Shown: positions 1-6,498, counted from the first letter of the stretch. The stretch: DNA of 7,281 nucleotides from an uncultured Acholeplasmataceae bacterium (GCA_937983315.1 CALKAH010000050.1:1-7281), one strand, 5' to 3'. Notes: generated by a model not told the origin, from the sequence alone. Numbers and translations: made by a program.

Positions 1-46
1 AGATCGTATTCGGTGACTGGAGTTCAGACGTGTGCTCTTCCGATCT
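1..46 (+). other. Illumina P7/i7 sequencing adapter (non-genomic)
   Basis: This is library adapter, not organism DNA. Bases 1-4 (AGAT) match the last four bases of the P7 primer tail. Bases 5-12 (CGTATTCG) sit where the 8-base i7 index belongs. Bases 13-46, which begin GTGACTGGAGTTC and end CTCTTCCGATCT, match the standard TruSeq read-2 adapter. Genomic sequence therefore begins at about base 47. The adapter happens to stay open in the frame of the minus-strand gene beside it, so an automatic gene caller would add an artificial tail to that protein. Confidence 0.97.
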
Positions 47-1210
47 GGCATCATGTCGATTTTGATCTTCAAGTTTCTTGTTAAGTTTGACTAAATCTGT
101 GATATCATTACCAATCGAAATGATGTATTCGATATGACCATCACGATCGATCATACAGTCGTTTTTCCATGTGATAAAACGTTCTTCTCCACGGCTCATC
201 ATGTGACTTTGATGTGAGGATTCCTTCTTCGTTAATACATCATCAAACCATGTATGATCGGTATTTCCCATCATCTCGTTAAGCTCAAAAATACTTCTTC
301 CTTCAAGAGGATCAAGTTTATTATCATAATAATCACGATACGATGTACTCATGAACACGATCGTTCCATCAGGTTTACACTTGGTGATCAATGAACCTGA
401 ATAGGCGATAATTTTTGAATTTTCTTGAGCGAGAACTTCGACATCTTCTTTTGCTTTTTTGAGTGTGTTTTCCATGACATCGCGTTCACTAATATCCGTC
501 GCTAATGCAACAAAGCGATGTTCTGAAGTATGAATGCCTTTGATTTCTACGTGAGCATAACGATTCATCGTTTCAAATTTCACATGAACTCTTGATTCAA
601 CAGGTATACGATGGTCAACATGATCTTTGATTTGACGTAGGACTACATAATCTTCAGGATTCACATAACCTGTTAACTTTGCTAGTGGCATATTCATCTC
701 ACGTGATTCAATGTTGTACGTTTGCATAAATTTTATCGAAAACTCAATATGGACCATATTGGTTCGCTTATTGTATTCAATGAGAACTGCATCTTGTTTT
801 TCATACGAGGTGTTACTAATATGAATATCCCTTTGATGCGTGATCACCATTTGTCTAATCCCAACACCATAAATCGCAAGAATGATTCCAAAAACAAGGT
901 GATAAGTCACATGGAGAAGTTCACGAGATTGTCCTAGTTGATCATCCCACCCATAAAAGATGGATAACACATCAAAAGTCGTCAGCATCATAAGGAGTAT
1001 ACATGAGATGATCAGAGCACGATTTTTGAATTCAATAGCATAGATTAAGCTCAGCATTAAAACCGTTAAAAGAGCACCATCCATCACCATTTGATGATTG
1101 ATTCTAGGGAATATATCGAGAAGAGGTGCAACAAAAAAGAGGATGTATAACATCCAGATCAGACCATATATCGCAATGAGCCATGCTTTCATACGTCCTT
1201 TATTCTTCAT
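47..1210 (-). CDS. Membrane-anchored double-PAS sensor protein, C-terminus missing (probable diguanylate cyclase)
   Basis: I translated 388 codons; the gene has no stop and runs into the adapter, so its C-terminus is lost. Residues about 8-31, 42-60, 65-86 and 98-118 are hydrophobic and look like four membrane helices. Residues about 140-242 look like a PAS sensor domain ending in the usual DISER-type motif. Residues 243-265 are a charged, probably coiled linker. Residues 266-372 form a clearer PAS domain (PDGTIVFMS near 280-288, ending GNDITDLV). A helical segment follows and the visible part ends NRHDA. In this family PAS plus a linker plus HDALTGLxNR marks the start of a GGDEF diguanylate cyclase domain, so cyclic-di-GMP synthesis is a reasonable inference, but no catalytic residue is in the window. 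A histidine kinase is possible but fits the HDA ending less well. The start at 1210 has a GAGGG ribosome site 6 nt upstream. Confidence 0.88.
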
Positions 1211-1233
1211 CAATATCCCTCGTTTACTCTACC

Positions 1234-1242
1234 ATTATAACA
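1234..1242 (-). promoter_or_regulatory. Extended -10 promoter of the PAS sensor gene
   Basis: On the minus strand this reads TGTTATAAT, a perfect -10 hexamer (1234-1239) preceded by the TGn extension (1240-1242). I see no good -35 box at 16-18 nt, which is common for extended -10 promoters. The predicted transcript would start near 1227 and have a leader of about 17 nt carrying the GAGGG ribosome site. Confidence 0.6.
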
Positions 1243-1277
1243 AAGCGTGTGAAAGATATTTGAAGCGGTTGTATGAT

Positions 1278-1592
1278 TTAAGATAAACTTAAGAAGTATG
1301 TTATGACTAAAAAATAAAAGGAGATTGTGATCTCCTCAAGTACATCTTGATAAGGGTAAAACCAGGGAACGACGATGTATCCATAATCTTCGATGATCTC
1401 ATCCTCTTCCATAACGACTACATGATAAACCTGATAAAAGAGACCGATATACCTCACTCCATCTCCTTCTTCCATCTCTACTTCAAGACAAAAGAATGGC
1501 TGATGATTCTTCTTAGCAAGATAGAGATCAGTGGATAGAAAAACGAGCCATACCAGTAGGATGATTGAGATGATGATCATTGTCTTTTTCAT
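1278..1592 (-). CDS. Small single-pass membrane protein of unknown function
   Basis: It encodes 104 residues from the start at 1592. I chose this ATG because GGAAGG stands 6 nt upstream, whereas the ATG ten codons earlier (1622) has no ribosome site. Residues 1-4 are a short positive head (MKKT) and about 5-26 a membrane helix. The rest is predicted to lie outside the membrane, first a KKNHQPFFC stretch (27-35), then an acidic region with RYIGLFYQVYH near 47-57 and YGYIVVPWFY near 70-79. Short Firmicutes proteins with a membrane anchor, a PxFC segment and a YxGLxYxV segment are familiar to me as uncharacterised, so the anchor is firm and the function unknown. There is no lipobox. Residues from about 86 onward are encoded by a terminator hairpin and its U-run, so the true C-terminus may lie near residue 80-85. 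The gene follows the kinase terminator and probably has its own promoter. Confidence 0.65.
   Translation of the reverse strand: MKKTMIIISIILLVWLVFLSTDLYLAKKNHQPFFCLEVEMEEGDGVRYIGLFYQVYHVVVMEEDEIIEDYGYIVVPWFYPYQDVLEEITISFYFLVITYFLSLS
1309..1336 (-). terminator. Rho-independent terminator inside the 3' end of the small membrane protein gene
   Basis: Read on the minus strand, AGGAGAT and ATCTCCT (1330-1336 and 1319-1325) form a 7-bp stem around the loop CACA, followed by TTTATTTTTT (1309-1318). There is no U-run on the plus side, so it works for minus-strand transcription. It lies inside the open frame, 31 nt before the stop codon. Confidence 0.7.
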
Positions 1593-1620
1593 GATACACC
1601 TTCCATCGATGGGTGAAATC

Positions 1621-1653
1621 ATTTTACATCAAGTTCATGAAAAAGAGTGTCAA
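1621..1653 (-). promoter_or_regulatory. Possible promoter of the small membrane protein gene
   Basis: The minus strand has a perfect TTGACA (1648-1653) and a TAAAAT (1621-1626), just after the terminator of the kinase gene and before the ribosome site of the small gene. The spacing of 21 nt is longer than the usual 16-18, and the hexamer at 17 nt is poor, so this is tentative. Its position, where an independent promoter is needed, is the main support. Confidence 0.3.
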
Positions 1654-1671
1654 AATCGTCATCAGATGCAT

Positions 1672-1702
1672 AAAAAAAGCGATAAACGCTCGGTTTATCG
1701 CT
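1672..1702 (-). terminator. Strong rho-independent terminator after the GDPD-kinase unit
   Basis: On the minus strand AGCGATAAAC pairs with GTTTATCGCT (10 bp; 1693-1702 and 1678-1687) around the 5-nt loop CGAGC, followed by a run of six T (1672-1677). The TAG stop of the kinase gene (1701-1703) overlaps the foot of the stem, so transcription ends directly after translation. Confidence 0.9.
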
Positions 1703-2306
1703 AGGATTGAATCTTTTTAATCGTTTGAAGTGCTCGCTCAAAGACTTCATCTTCGGTGATGCCATTGGTATTAATGATGACATAAGGGATGTCATACACC
1801 GCACATTGTGCGACAATCTTTGTCGTATAATCACTCATCAATTCTTTGAAATACGGTTTATTCTTATCAAAGTTTTCGATTTCCTGTTCGCGTCCACGAT
1901 CCATGATACGTTGCTCGAAATTTCTCCAATCCACATCCAGGATGATATATAAGTCTGGCTTTTTGATTTGATTCATATAAGCATGAAACACACCGTTATA
2001 CATATTCATGATGGTAGGCATACGTTTTAAATTGTGTTGTGCAAAAAGCCAGTGTTCCACTAAATCACGATCAACAATAAATGAACCTTCGTATTTGACT
2101 TGATTCAACCAATGATTATGGATGAAATAAATTTGAAGAAGCATTTCAACGTTTTCTTTTTGTTCATAAAGCCAACGTAAAAGCGTGTTGAACACCTCAT
2201 CGTCTCGTTCAAACTCTTCCATGACAGGTAAGTTTAATGCTTTTCCTAAACGACTAACAAGTGTTGATTTTCCTGAGGCAATCATGCCACCTACAGCTAT
2301 TTTCAT
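1701..2306 (-). CDS. Deoxynucleoside kinase (dCK/dGK family)
   Basis: It is a cytoplasmic salvage enzyme that phosphorylates a deoxynucleoside at the 5' position using ATP or another NTP. The protein has 201 residues, normal for bacterial members. Numbering from the first methionine of the MMK start, the P-loop is GGMIASGKST at 7-16, the catalytic acid is in the EE pair at 31-32, the D/ERS-like motif is DRD at 80-82, and the arginine-rich lid is RIMDRGREQE at 134-143. These four landmarks in this order define the family; whether it prefers dA, dG or dC cannot be read from sequence. I chose the second of two adjacent ATGs (2304-2306), because AGGAGG stands 5 nt before it and only 2 nt before the other. 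It follows the phosphodiesterase gene with a 9-nt gap and is probably translationally coupled to it. Confidence 0.93.
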   Translation of the reverse strand: MKIAVGGMIASGKSTLVSRLGKALNLPVMEEFERDDEVFNTLLRWLYEQKENVEMLLQIYFIHNHWLNQVKYEGSFIVDRDLVEHWLFAQHNLKRMPTIMNMYNGVFHAYMNQIKKPDLYIILDVDWRNFEQRIMDRGREQEIENFDKNKPYFKELMSDYTTKIVAQCAVYDIPYVIINTNGITEDEVFERALQTIKKIQS

Positions 2307-2310
2307 CATG

Positions 2311-2318
2311 TCCTCCTA
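2311..2318 (-). promoter_or_regulatory. Ribosome site of the kinase overlapping the GDPD stop codon
   Basis: On the minus strand TAGGAGGA contains both the TAG stop of the phosphodiesterase gene (2316-2318) and the AGGAGG ribosome site of the kinase. A ribosome finishing the first gene is therefore placed at the start of the second, which supports coupled translation and decides the kinase start at 2306. Confidence 0.8.
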
Positions 2319-2999
2319 TTGATCGGTTGTGAGGTAATCTATCCCCATTTTTGACAATCTCATGGCGTCTTTGGATTCATTGACGGTATATACAGCAATG
2401 CGGAATCCTTCTTTTTTAAGCTTTTTAACTAATTCTGGTGTGATCATTTCATACCAAAGCGATAAATCAATTTTATTCACACGTGCATCATAGATGATTT
2501 CGTCATTCAGTTCACCACGAAGAAGTTGTAACTCGATGGTTGATGATAATGCACGAATGTACTTCAGGTAATTCATGTTAAATGAAATCACCATCGCTTT
2601 GAGTCCTGGATGATTTTCAATCATATTGACAACATCCGTCAACGATGAAATATCAGATACACCTTTGATTTCGATCACAGCGACTTTATCATAATAGACA
2701 CACATTTCAAGATACTCTTCAAATGTTGGAATGAGAAGATTCGGATACTGTTTAATATTATTGCCTGACTTAATGGTATGACTTCTAATTTCAGATAGGG
2801 TCAAATCTTGAACTTTCTTTTCGACTTTTGCCATACGATTTAAATCGTCATCGTGGATGACGACAAAATGATGATCTTTGGTTTCATGGATATCACATTC
2901 AATGCCGAAAAAACGTTGTTCTTTCCCTGCTAATTCGAATGCTTTTAATGTGTTTTCTGGTGCATGAGAGGAAAGACCTCGGTGTGCAATGATTTTCAT
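2316..2999 (-). CDS. Glycerophosphodiester phosphodiesterase, cytoplasmic GDPD/UgpQ type
   Basis: It hydrolyses glycerophosphodiesters, the deacylated phospholipid head groups, to glycerol-3-phosphate and an alcohol. The 227-residue length suits the short cytoplasmic UgpQ-like form, and there is no signal peptide. Visible family landmarks are AHRG with catalytic His6, APENT at 13-17, the metal ligands Glu34 and Asp36 in IECDIH, the second catalytic His49 in VIHDDDLNRM, IPTFEEYL at 90-97, EIK at 110-112, and the C-terminal YTVN...GIDYLTTD at 204-226. All key residues are present. The start at 2999 has GAGG 5 nt upstream. It leads a two-gene unit with the deoxynucleoside kinase, transcribed from its own promoter in the 3000-3217 region. 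No glycerol-3-phosphate transporter is visible nearby. Confidence 0.94.
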   Translation of the reverse strand: MKIIAHRGLSSHAPENTLKAFELAGKEQRFFGIECDIHETKDHHFVVIHDDDLNRMAKVEKKVQDLTLSEIRSHTIKSGNNIKQYPNLLIPTFEEYLEMCVYYDKVAVIEIKGVSDISSLTDVVNMIENHPGLKAMVISFNMNYLKYIRALSSTIELQLLRGELNDEIIYDARVNKIDLSLWYEMITPELVKKLKKEGFRIAVYTVNESKDAMRLSKMGIDYLTTDQ

Positions 3000-3036
3000 A
3001 AGAACCTCATGGTGACAAAACTTTAACTATAGTCTT

Positions 3037-3065
3037 ATTTTAACATGATTTCACCTTTTTTTCAG
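3037..3065 (-). promoter_or_regulatory. Promoter of the GDPD-kinase unit
   Basis: On the minus strand CTGAAA (3060-3065, four of six matches to TTGACA) is followed after exactly 17 nt by TAAAAT (3037-3042, five of six), with a TGn extension just before the -10. The predicted start lies near 3030, about 30 nt before the ATG at 2999. Confidence 0.6.
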
Positions 3066-3081
3066 CCAGAAAAAGTGAAGA

Positions 3082-3115
3082 ATCATCGGTGATGATGTAT
3101 ATAGAAATGTTCTAT
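3082..3115 (-). repeat. Two adjacent 6-3-6 palindromes upstream of the GDPD promoter
   Basis: ATCATC-GGT-GATGAT (3082-3096) and ATAGAA-ATG-TTCTAT (3101-3115) are both perfect 6-bp inverted repeats with 3-bp centres, spaced 19 bp centre to centre. Their sequences differ, so they are not copies of one another. They lie 17 to 50 bp upstream of the -35 box of the GDPD unit, where an activator could bind. Chance is a fair alternative in AT-rich DNA. The rest of the 3000-3217 gap holds the GDPD promoter and the terminator of the gene upstream; I see nothing else in it. Confidence 0.4.
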
Positions 3116-3165
3116 TTTGAAGTCTAAGTGAACGCTCATTTTTGATGAAGTGAGTTGAAACCAAT

Positions 3166-3194
3166 AAAAAAGTAGGCACACGTTCGTGTCTACT
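3166..3194 (-). terminator. Rho-independent terminator after the AraC-family gene
   Basis: On the minus strand AGTAG-ACACG pairs with CGTGT-GC-CTACT, giving two 5-bp stem blocks separated by a 2-nt bulge on one side with a very short closing loop, followed by TTTTTATTGG (T-run 3166-3170). It begins 24 nt after the stop of the AraC-family gene and is the first terminator met by transcription coming from 6498. Confidence 0.75.
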
Positions 3195-3217
3195 TCTTAT
3201 CTTATTAACTGATCTTA

Positions 3218-4072
3218 TTACTTATCTTGTTTAACAATGGGAATCCAAACTTCACATCGATAGTCCTTTCGATCTGATCCACTTTCTGGGTAGGACTCAA
3301 AATCAGGCGTTCCTGCATGGCGATATCCTGATGATGGGAAGAAATCTTCATAAACCTGACGCCATACACGTTGAATCGCATCAGGCATCGGTCCAATCGA
3401 TTCAAAGACTGCCCATGTTGACTTTGGAATCTCGAGTTTTTCGAGGGTTTGATCGTTCTTTGTTGTTTCAACACCAATCATATAGCGAAAACTACCATCT
3501 TTTTCCATGCCATAACATACGCCAAGAAATGGTTTATCGGGTCCTAAATGACATAATGTTTCATCGAGACCTTGTTTTGGAGCATCTTGCCAAAATTTTG
3601 TGATGGTATGATGCTTCATATTGTCCTCAGATGACGTCTTGATCGAACGTCCTACGACCGTAAATGCTTCTTTTTGAATCAATTGATACTTCATGGTTTG
3701 TACCCCTTTCATGGTCATTGAAAAGGTGATTCTAGGAACGTGGACGAGTTGAAATTGTCTTTTTAATACATCACGAGGAGTCACATGATGCATGTTTTTA
3801 AATGCTTGAGAGAATGCATCAGGTGATTCATAACCATATTGAAGTGCAACATCAATCACACGACGACCTTCTATTAAGTCTTTGGCTGCACACGATAATT
3901 TTCGTTTGCGGATGTATTCACTGATGGGTATCCCCGCTAAAACAGAAAACATGCGTGCAAACAAACCTGAAGGACAACACGTGATTTGATCGATGATGTC
4001 AAAATCAACCTTATCCTTAAGATGTTCTTCAATATAATCGATCGCTAAATTGAATCGTCCAATACTGTCCAT
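3218..4072 (-). CDS. AraC-family regulator with GyrI-like effector-binding domain
   Basis: It is a cytoplasmic transcription factor of 284 residues. Residues about 1-105 are the double helix-turn-helix of the AraC/XylS family: IDYIEEHL at the N-terminus, the first recognition region with PSGLFARMFSVLAGIPISEYIRKRKL (34-59), and the second with VALQYGYESPDAFSQAFK...TPRD (75-101), the most conserved part of the family. Residues about 127-284 resemble the GyrI-like small-molecule-binding domain of Rob- and BmrR-type regulators, with GYRHAGTPDFESYPE and the closing EVWIPI. The order, DNA-binding first and ligand domain second, is like Rob and is common in Bacillota. The start at 4072 has GGAAGGTG directly upstream. 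It follows the GH20-like gene after 74 nt with no terminator between them, so it is probably cotranscribed and may control that unit. The ligand is unknown. Confidence 0.92.
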   Translation of the reverse strand: MDSIGRFNLAIDYIEEHLKDKVDFDIIDQITCCPSGLFARMFSVLAGIPISEYIRKRKLSCAAKDLIEGRRVIDVALQYGYESPDAFSQAFKNMHHVTPRDVLKRQFQLVHVPRITFSMTMKGVQTMKYQLIQKEAFTVVGRSIKTSSEDNMKHHTITKFWQDAPKQGLDETLCHLGPDKPFLGVCYGMEKDGSFRYMIGVETTKNDQTLEKLEIPKSTWAVFESIGPMPDAIQRVWRQVYEDFFPSSGYRHAGTPDFESYPESGSDRKDYRCEVWIPIVKQDK

Positions 4073-4108
4073 ATTTCACCTTCCATGATCAGTTTATCAC
4101 ATGGATAT

Positions 4109-4131
4109 TCATCCTACCCGTGATAGGATGA
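4109..4131 (-). promoter_or_regulatory. Perfect 8-bp inverted repeat upstream of the AraC-family gene (possible operator)
   Basis: TCATCCTA (4109-4116) and TAGGATGA (4124-4131) are exact inverted repeats around a 7-bp centre, placed 37 bp upstream of the regulator start in the 74-bp gap after the GH20-like gene. No U-run follows on either strand, so it does not look like a terminator. An autoregulatory binding site or an RNA hairpin that tunes cotranscription are both possible. I found no convincing separate promoter in the gap. Confidence 0.4.
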
Positions 4132-4146
4132 TCAAGATTTCAAGGA

Positions 4147-6027
4147 TTAATGTCTCAAGGGTCTTAGATTACGCTGGTAGAGTTCAGGAATGAGTTGTTC
4201 AACATAAAGTTGGTAGACTTGAAGAGGTTCCAAGGAGTCTATTAAATGACCTTTTTTGTTGCGTTGTTTCCAATTCGAGATAAATGATTGCATCATCTTG
4301 GGGTAATTACGCTTCACATCATTGACTAAATGAACGTATTCTTCACCTTTACAGTCTTTGTTTTGTAATCGGATGATTGAGATAAACATGTCAAGCATAT
4401 CGATCGATAGACTGATTTCCTTTTTATAAAGGGTTGTATTATTGTCTCTTGGTGTACCATAACGGAGGCGATGTCTCCACAATTCCATTTGATGTTTAAT
4501 AAACCAGTAAAAATCATTTTTCCCATAAGGATGATCTTTAAAGGTTTCTTTCATCTCTTTAGATATGTTGTTGATGTTGATCGATTTTGCTTTCCAAAGT
4601 AATTGCATGATTCTTGTGCCATTAGACATATAATGATCTTCAAGATCAACATAACGTCCCATGTCTAAAAGAAATTGGCCGTAGATACTTAAATCTTTAT
4701 TGTTAAATACAAATCGGTCGATATAATGACGAATCAAGTTGGGATTCGATGAACGTCCCCGCCATGATTCTAATCCACCATACACAATCGCAGGTAAGCT
4801 GATCACATTGGTCTGTAGATGTCCAAAATCACCCCAGTCGGTGAGTAACATACCCAATCCATGATTGCGTTTCGTGTGTTCACATGCTTGTCTGATATTA
4901 TCGATCATGGTTGATGTACGTCCTGTGATACTGTTCCATGCTGATGTTCCAGGTGCAGCCATAAAATGAACACCAAGATCGCTTAATCGTTTCAGGGTCT
5001 TTTCAAACGGATAATCTTTATCATAACCCCAATCAACGAAGATAATGTCTTTAGGAAGCTTTTCAAGTGTTTCAGGGTAATGATTAAGGACATCCCCCCA
5101 AATGAGCGGTATACGCTTGTTTTTCTTCATAAAATCAGCCAATTGGAGGACATAATCTAAATACATCTGGCCAACACCAATCGTTTTTCCTGCTTCTTCT
5201 GTTTTTCCGTGTCCAAGTTCATAAGGTTCATCCAAATTCATGTGGAAATAGGCTGATTTCGATGACTTTAAGGCATCCTTATAAAATGTTTGAACGAGTT
5301 CTAAACTTTTCGGATCAAGTGGATTGATCGTTGATGCAGGGCGATGTGCACCCCACATAAACATCCCATCAGGCATAATGGCTAATTCAGGATAATGCGT
5401 TAACCATTCTGTCATATGACCTAGACCGTTATGACAAGGAACAAGATCAATCATCCGTTCCCGTGCATATGCTTCAAGTTTTTTAAACTCAGCAGGTTTT
5501 AAAGGTGTCATATCACTTTGATAAACATCTTTAAATGAAGGATAATAGAAAGCAAGTCCTTCTACATAAAGTTCAAAGTGATTGTACTTAAGTTCAGCTA
5601 ACACATCGACGATTTCCATCAATGTTGTAAGTTTTGGAACCTTGTTTCGTGCAATATCAAGCATATAACCTCGAACCTTGAGTTCGGGTTCATCTTGGAT
5701 ATATAAACACGGGATGGGTTGTAACTGATACTGAAGTGCGATTTGAAAGAGGGTGATAAGTGCATAAAATGCACCTTTGATGGTGCTATGTTTGATCGTT
5801 ATACCATCTTCAGTGACCTCAATCGTATACGCTTCTTCTCCGAGTGTTTTATCGATAGCCATCTCGACATCATGTTCATCATACTCATCGACATACGTAA
5901 AGAAACCTCGTCCATCATAGGTGATCGGTGATGCTGTTTTTGTTTTGACAATACGGATCGGTAAACTGTAACGATTGAAAAAACCCTCACGTTTTTCTAA
6001 ATGTTTTACTTCTGGATATAACTGCAT
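4147..6027 (-). CDS. GH20-like glycoside hydrolase (beta-N-acetylhexosaminidase family), cytoplasmic
   Basis: The 626-residue protein probably removes terminal amino-sugar or related residues from oligosaccharides. Residues about 1-110 match the alpha/beta N-terminal domain found before GH20 barrels (EAYTIEV...ITIKHSTIKGAFYALITLFQI). The barrel begins with RGYMLDIARNKVPK (119-132), the usual RGxMLDxSR landmark. Asp266-Glu267 in FHMNLDEPYELG are at the place of the GH20 catalytic pair, which normally reads HIGGDE, so this belongs to a divergent branch. Trp310 in IWGD, Trp333, Trp364 and TDWGD (396-400) would line the sugar pocket. Residues from about 430 to the end look helical and are not recognised. 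There is no signal peptide or membrane segment, so it should act in the cytoplasm. The start at 6027 has AAGGAG 7 nt upstream, only 15 nt after the acetyltransferase stop, which implies one operon. The substrate is unknown. Confidence 0.85.
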   Translation of the reverse strand: MQLYPEVKHLEKREGFFNRYSLPIRIVKTKTASPITYDGRGFFTYVDEYDEHDVEMAIDKTLGEEAYTIEVTEDGITIKHSTIKGAFYALITLFQIALQYQLQPIPCLYIQDEPELKVRGYMLDIARNKVPKLTTLMEIVDVLAELKYNHFELYVEGLAFYYPSFKDVYQSDMTPLKPAEFKKLEAYARERMIDLVPCHNGLGHMTEWLTHYPELAIMPDGMFMWGAHRPASTINPLDPKSLELVQTFYKDALKSSKSAYFHMNLDEPYELGHGKTEEAGKTIGVGQMYLDYVLQLADFMKKNKRIPLIWGDVLNHYPETLEKLPKDIIFVDWGYDKDYPFEKTLKRLSDLGVHFMAAPGTSAWNSITGRTSTMIDNIRQACEHTKRNHGLGMLLTDWGDFGHLQTNVISLPAIVYGGLESWRGRSSNPNLIRHYIDRFVFNNKDLSIYGQFLLDMGRYVDLEDHYMSNGTRIMQLLWKAKSININNISKEMKETFKDHPYGKNDFYWFIKHQMELWRHRLRYGTPRDNNTTLYKKEISLSIDMLDMFISIIRLQNKDCKGEEYVHLVNDVKRNYPKMMQSFISNWKQRNKKGHLIDSLEPLQVYQLYVEQLIPELYQRNLRPLRH

Positions 6028-6042
6028 GTCTTCTCTCCTTGT

Positions 6043-6498
6043 CTATAACTTATACTTTAAAATTTCTTCTCCATCATCAAAAAGATGTGTGTCAACAAAA
6101 CCATATTGGGTATAAAACTGATAAGGCATGTCACCTTCGATATGGCATGACGTGTAAAGGTACTTTTGACCCTCACGTCTTGATTTTTCGATCAGTATAT
6201 CGAGTACTTTCTTTCCGTAACCTTTCGATTGTTCATCTTTTTTGATCATGAAGCGCCATAAAAAATAAGATGGTTGATCTTCTTCGGGGATATCACTATC
6301 ATGAAGAGCAAGCATCACAAATCCCACCAGACGGTCATCATCATAAATCGCATTCGGCCATGCTTGTGGATTCACATACGCTTGTGCGATTGAAATGACA
6401 TTGGGGGCGACACATTTTTTTTGTTCATCAGAAAGTGTATCTGATAAATCGATCACGTGAAAGAGATTTTCGCGATCAAGTGGTTTCAATTGTATCAT
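6043..6498 (-). CDS. GNAT acetyltransferase, spermine/spermidine (BltD/PaiA-like) type
   Basis: It is a cytoplasmic acetyltransferase of 151 residues that transfers acetyl from acetyl-CoA to an amine. Family landmarks are VAPNVISIAQAY near residues 30-41, AIYDDDRLVGFVML near 50-63, the YFLWRFMI strand near 78-85, the acetyl-CoA loop QSKGYGK at 90-96 in place of the usual Q/RxxGxG/A, and the C-terminal YQFYTQYGF. This pattern is typical of polyamine acetyltransferases of Bacillota, although amino-sugar or other amine substrates cannot be excluded, and the GH20-like neighbour makes that worth considering. I chose the ATG at 6498 because AAGGAG (6508-6513) stands 9 nt upstream. An earlier ATG at 6522 would place that ribosome site inside the gene. 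It is the first gene of a likely unit with the GH20-like enzyme and the AraC-family regulator. Confidence 0.9.
   Translation of the reverse strand: MIQLKPLDRENLFHVIDLSDTLSDEQKKCVAPNVISIAQAYVNPQAWPNAIYDDDRLVGFVMLALHDSDIPEEDQPSYFLWRFMIKKDEQSKGYGKKVLDILIEKSRREGQKYLYTSCHIEGDMPYQFYTQYGFVDTHLFDDGEEILKYKL

Noticed and set aside
722..937. Plus-strand open frame of 71 codons
   Set aside because: It is antisense to the PAS sensor gene, has no ribosome site and resembles no family; the minus-strand protein explains the region fully. The plus-strand frames at 1098-1286 and 1347-1538 are rejected for the same reason.
1593..1622. Longer N-terminus for the small membrane protein, starting at 1622
   Set aside because: No ribosome site precedes that ATG, while the ATG at 1592 has GGAAGG and gives the usual MKK plus membrane helix start.
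1619..1834. Minus-strand open frame of 71 codons overlapping the kinase 3' end
   Set aside because: It crosses the strong terminator at 1672-1702, overlaps the well-supported deoxynucleoside kinase in another frame and has no ribosome site.
3205..3477. Minus-strand frame of 90 codons and its plus-strand partner at 3331-3603
   Set aside because: Both lie within the GyrI-like half of the AraC-family gene in other frames, with arginine- and histidine-rich compositions typical of shadow frames.
4109..4131. Terminator between the GH20-like gene and the regulator
   Set aside because: The hairpin is good but neither strand has a U-run after it, so it is listed as a possible operator instead.
6039..6245. 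Plus-strand frame of 68 codons
   Set aside because: It is antisense to the acetyltransferase, which has clear family motifs, and it has no ribosome site.
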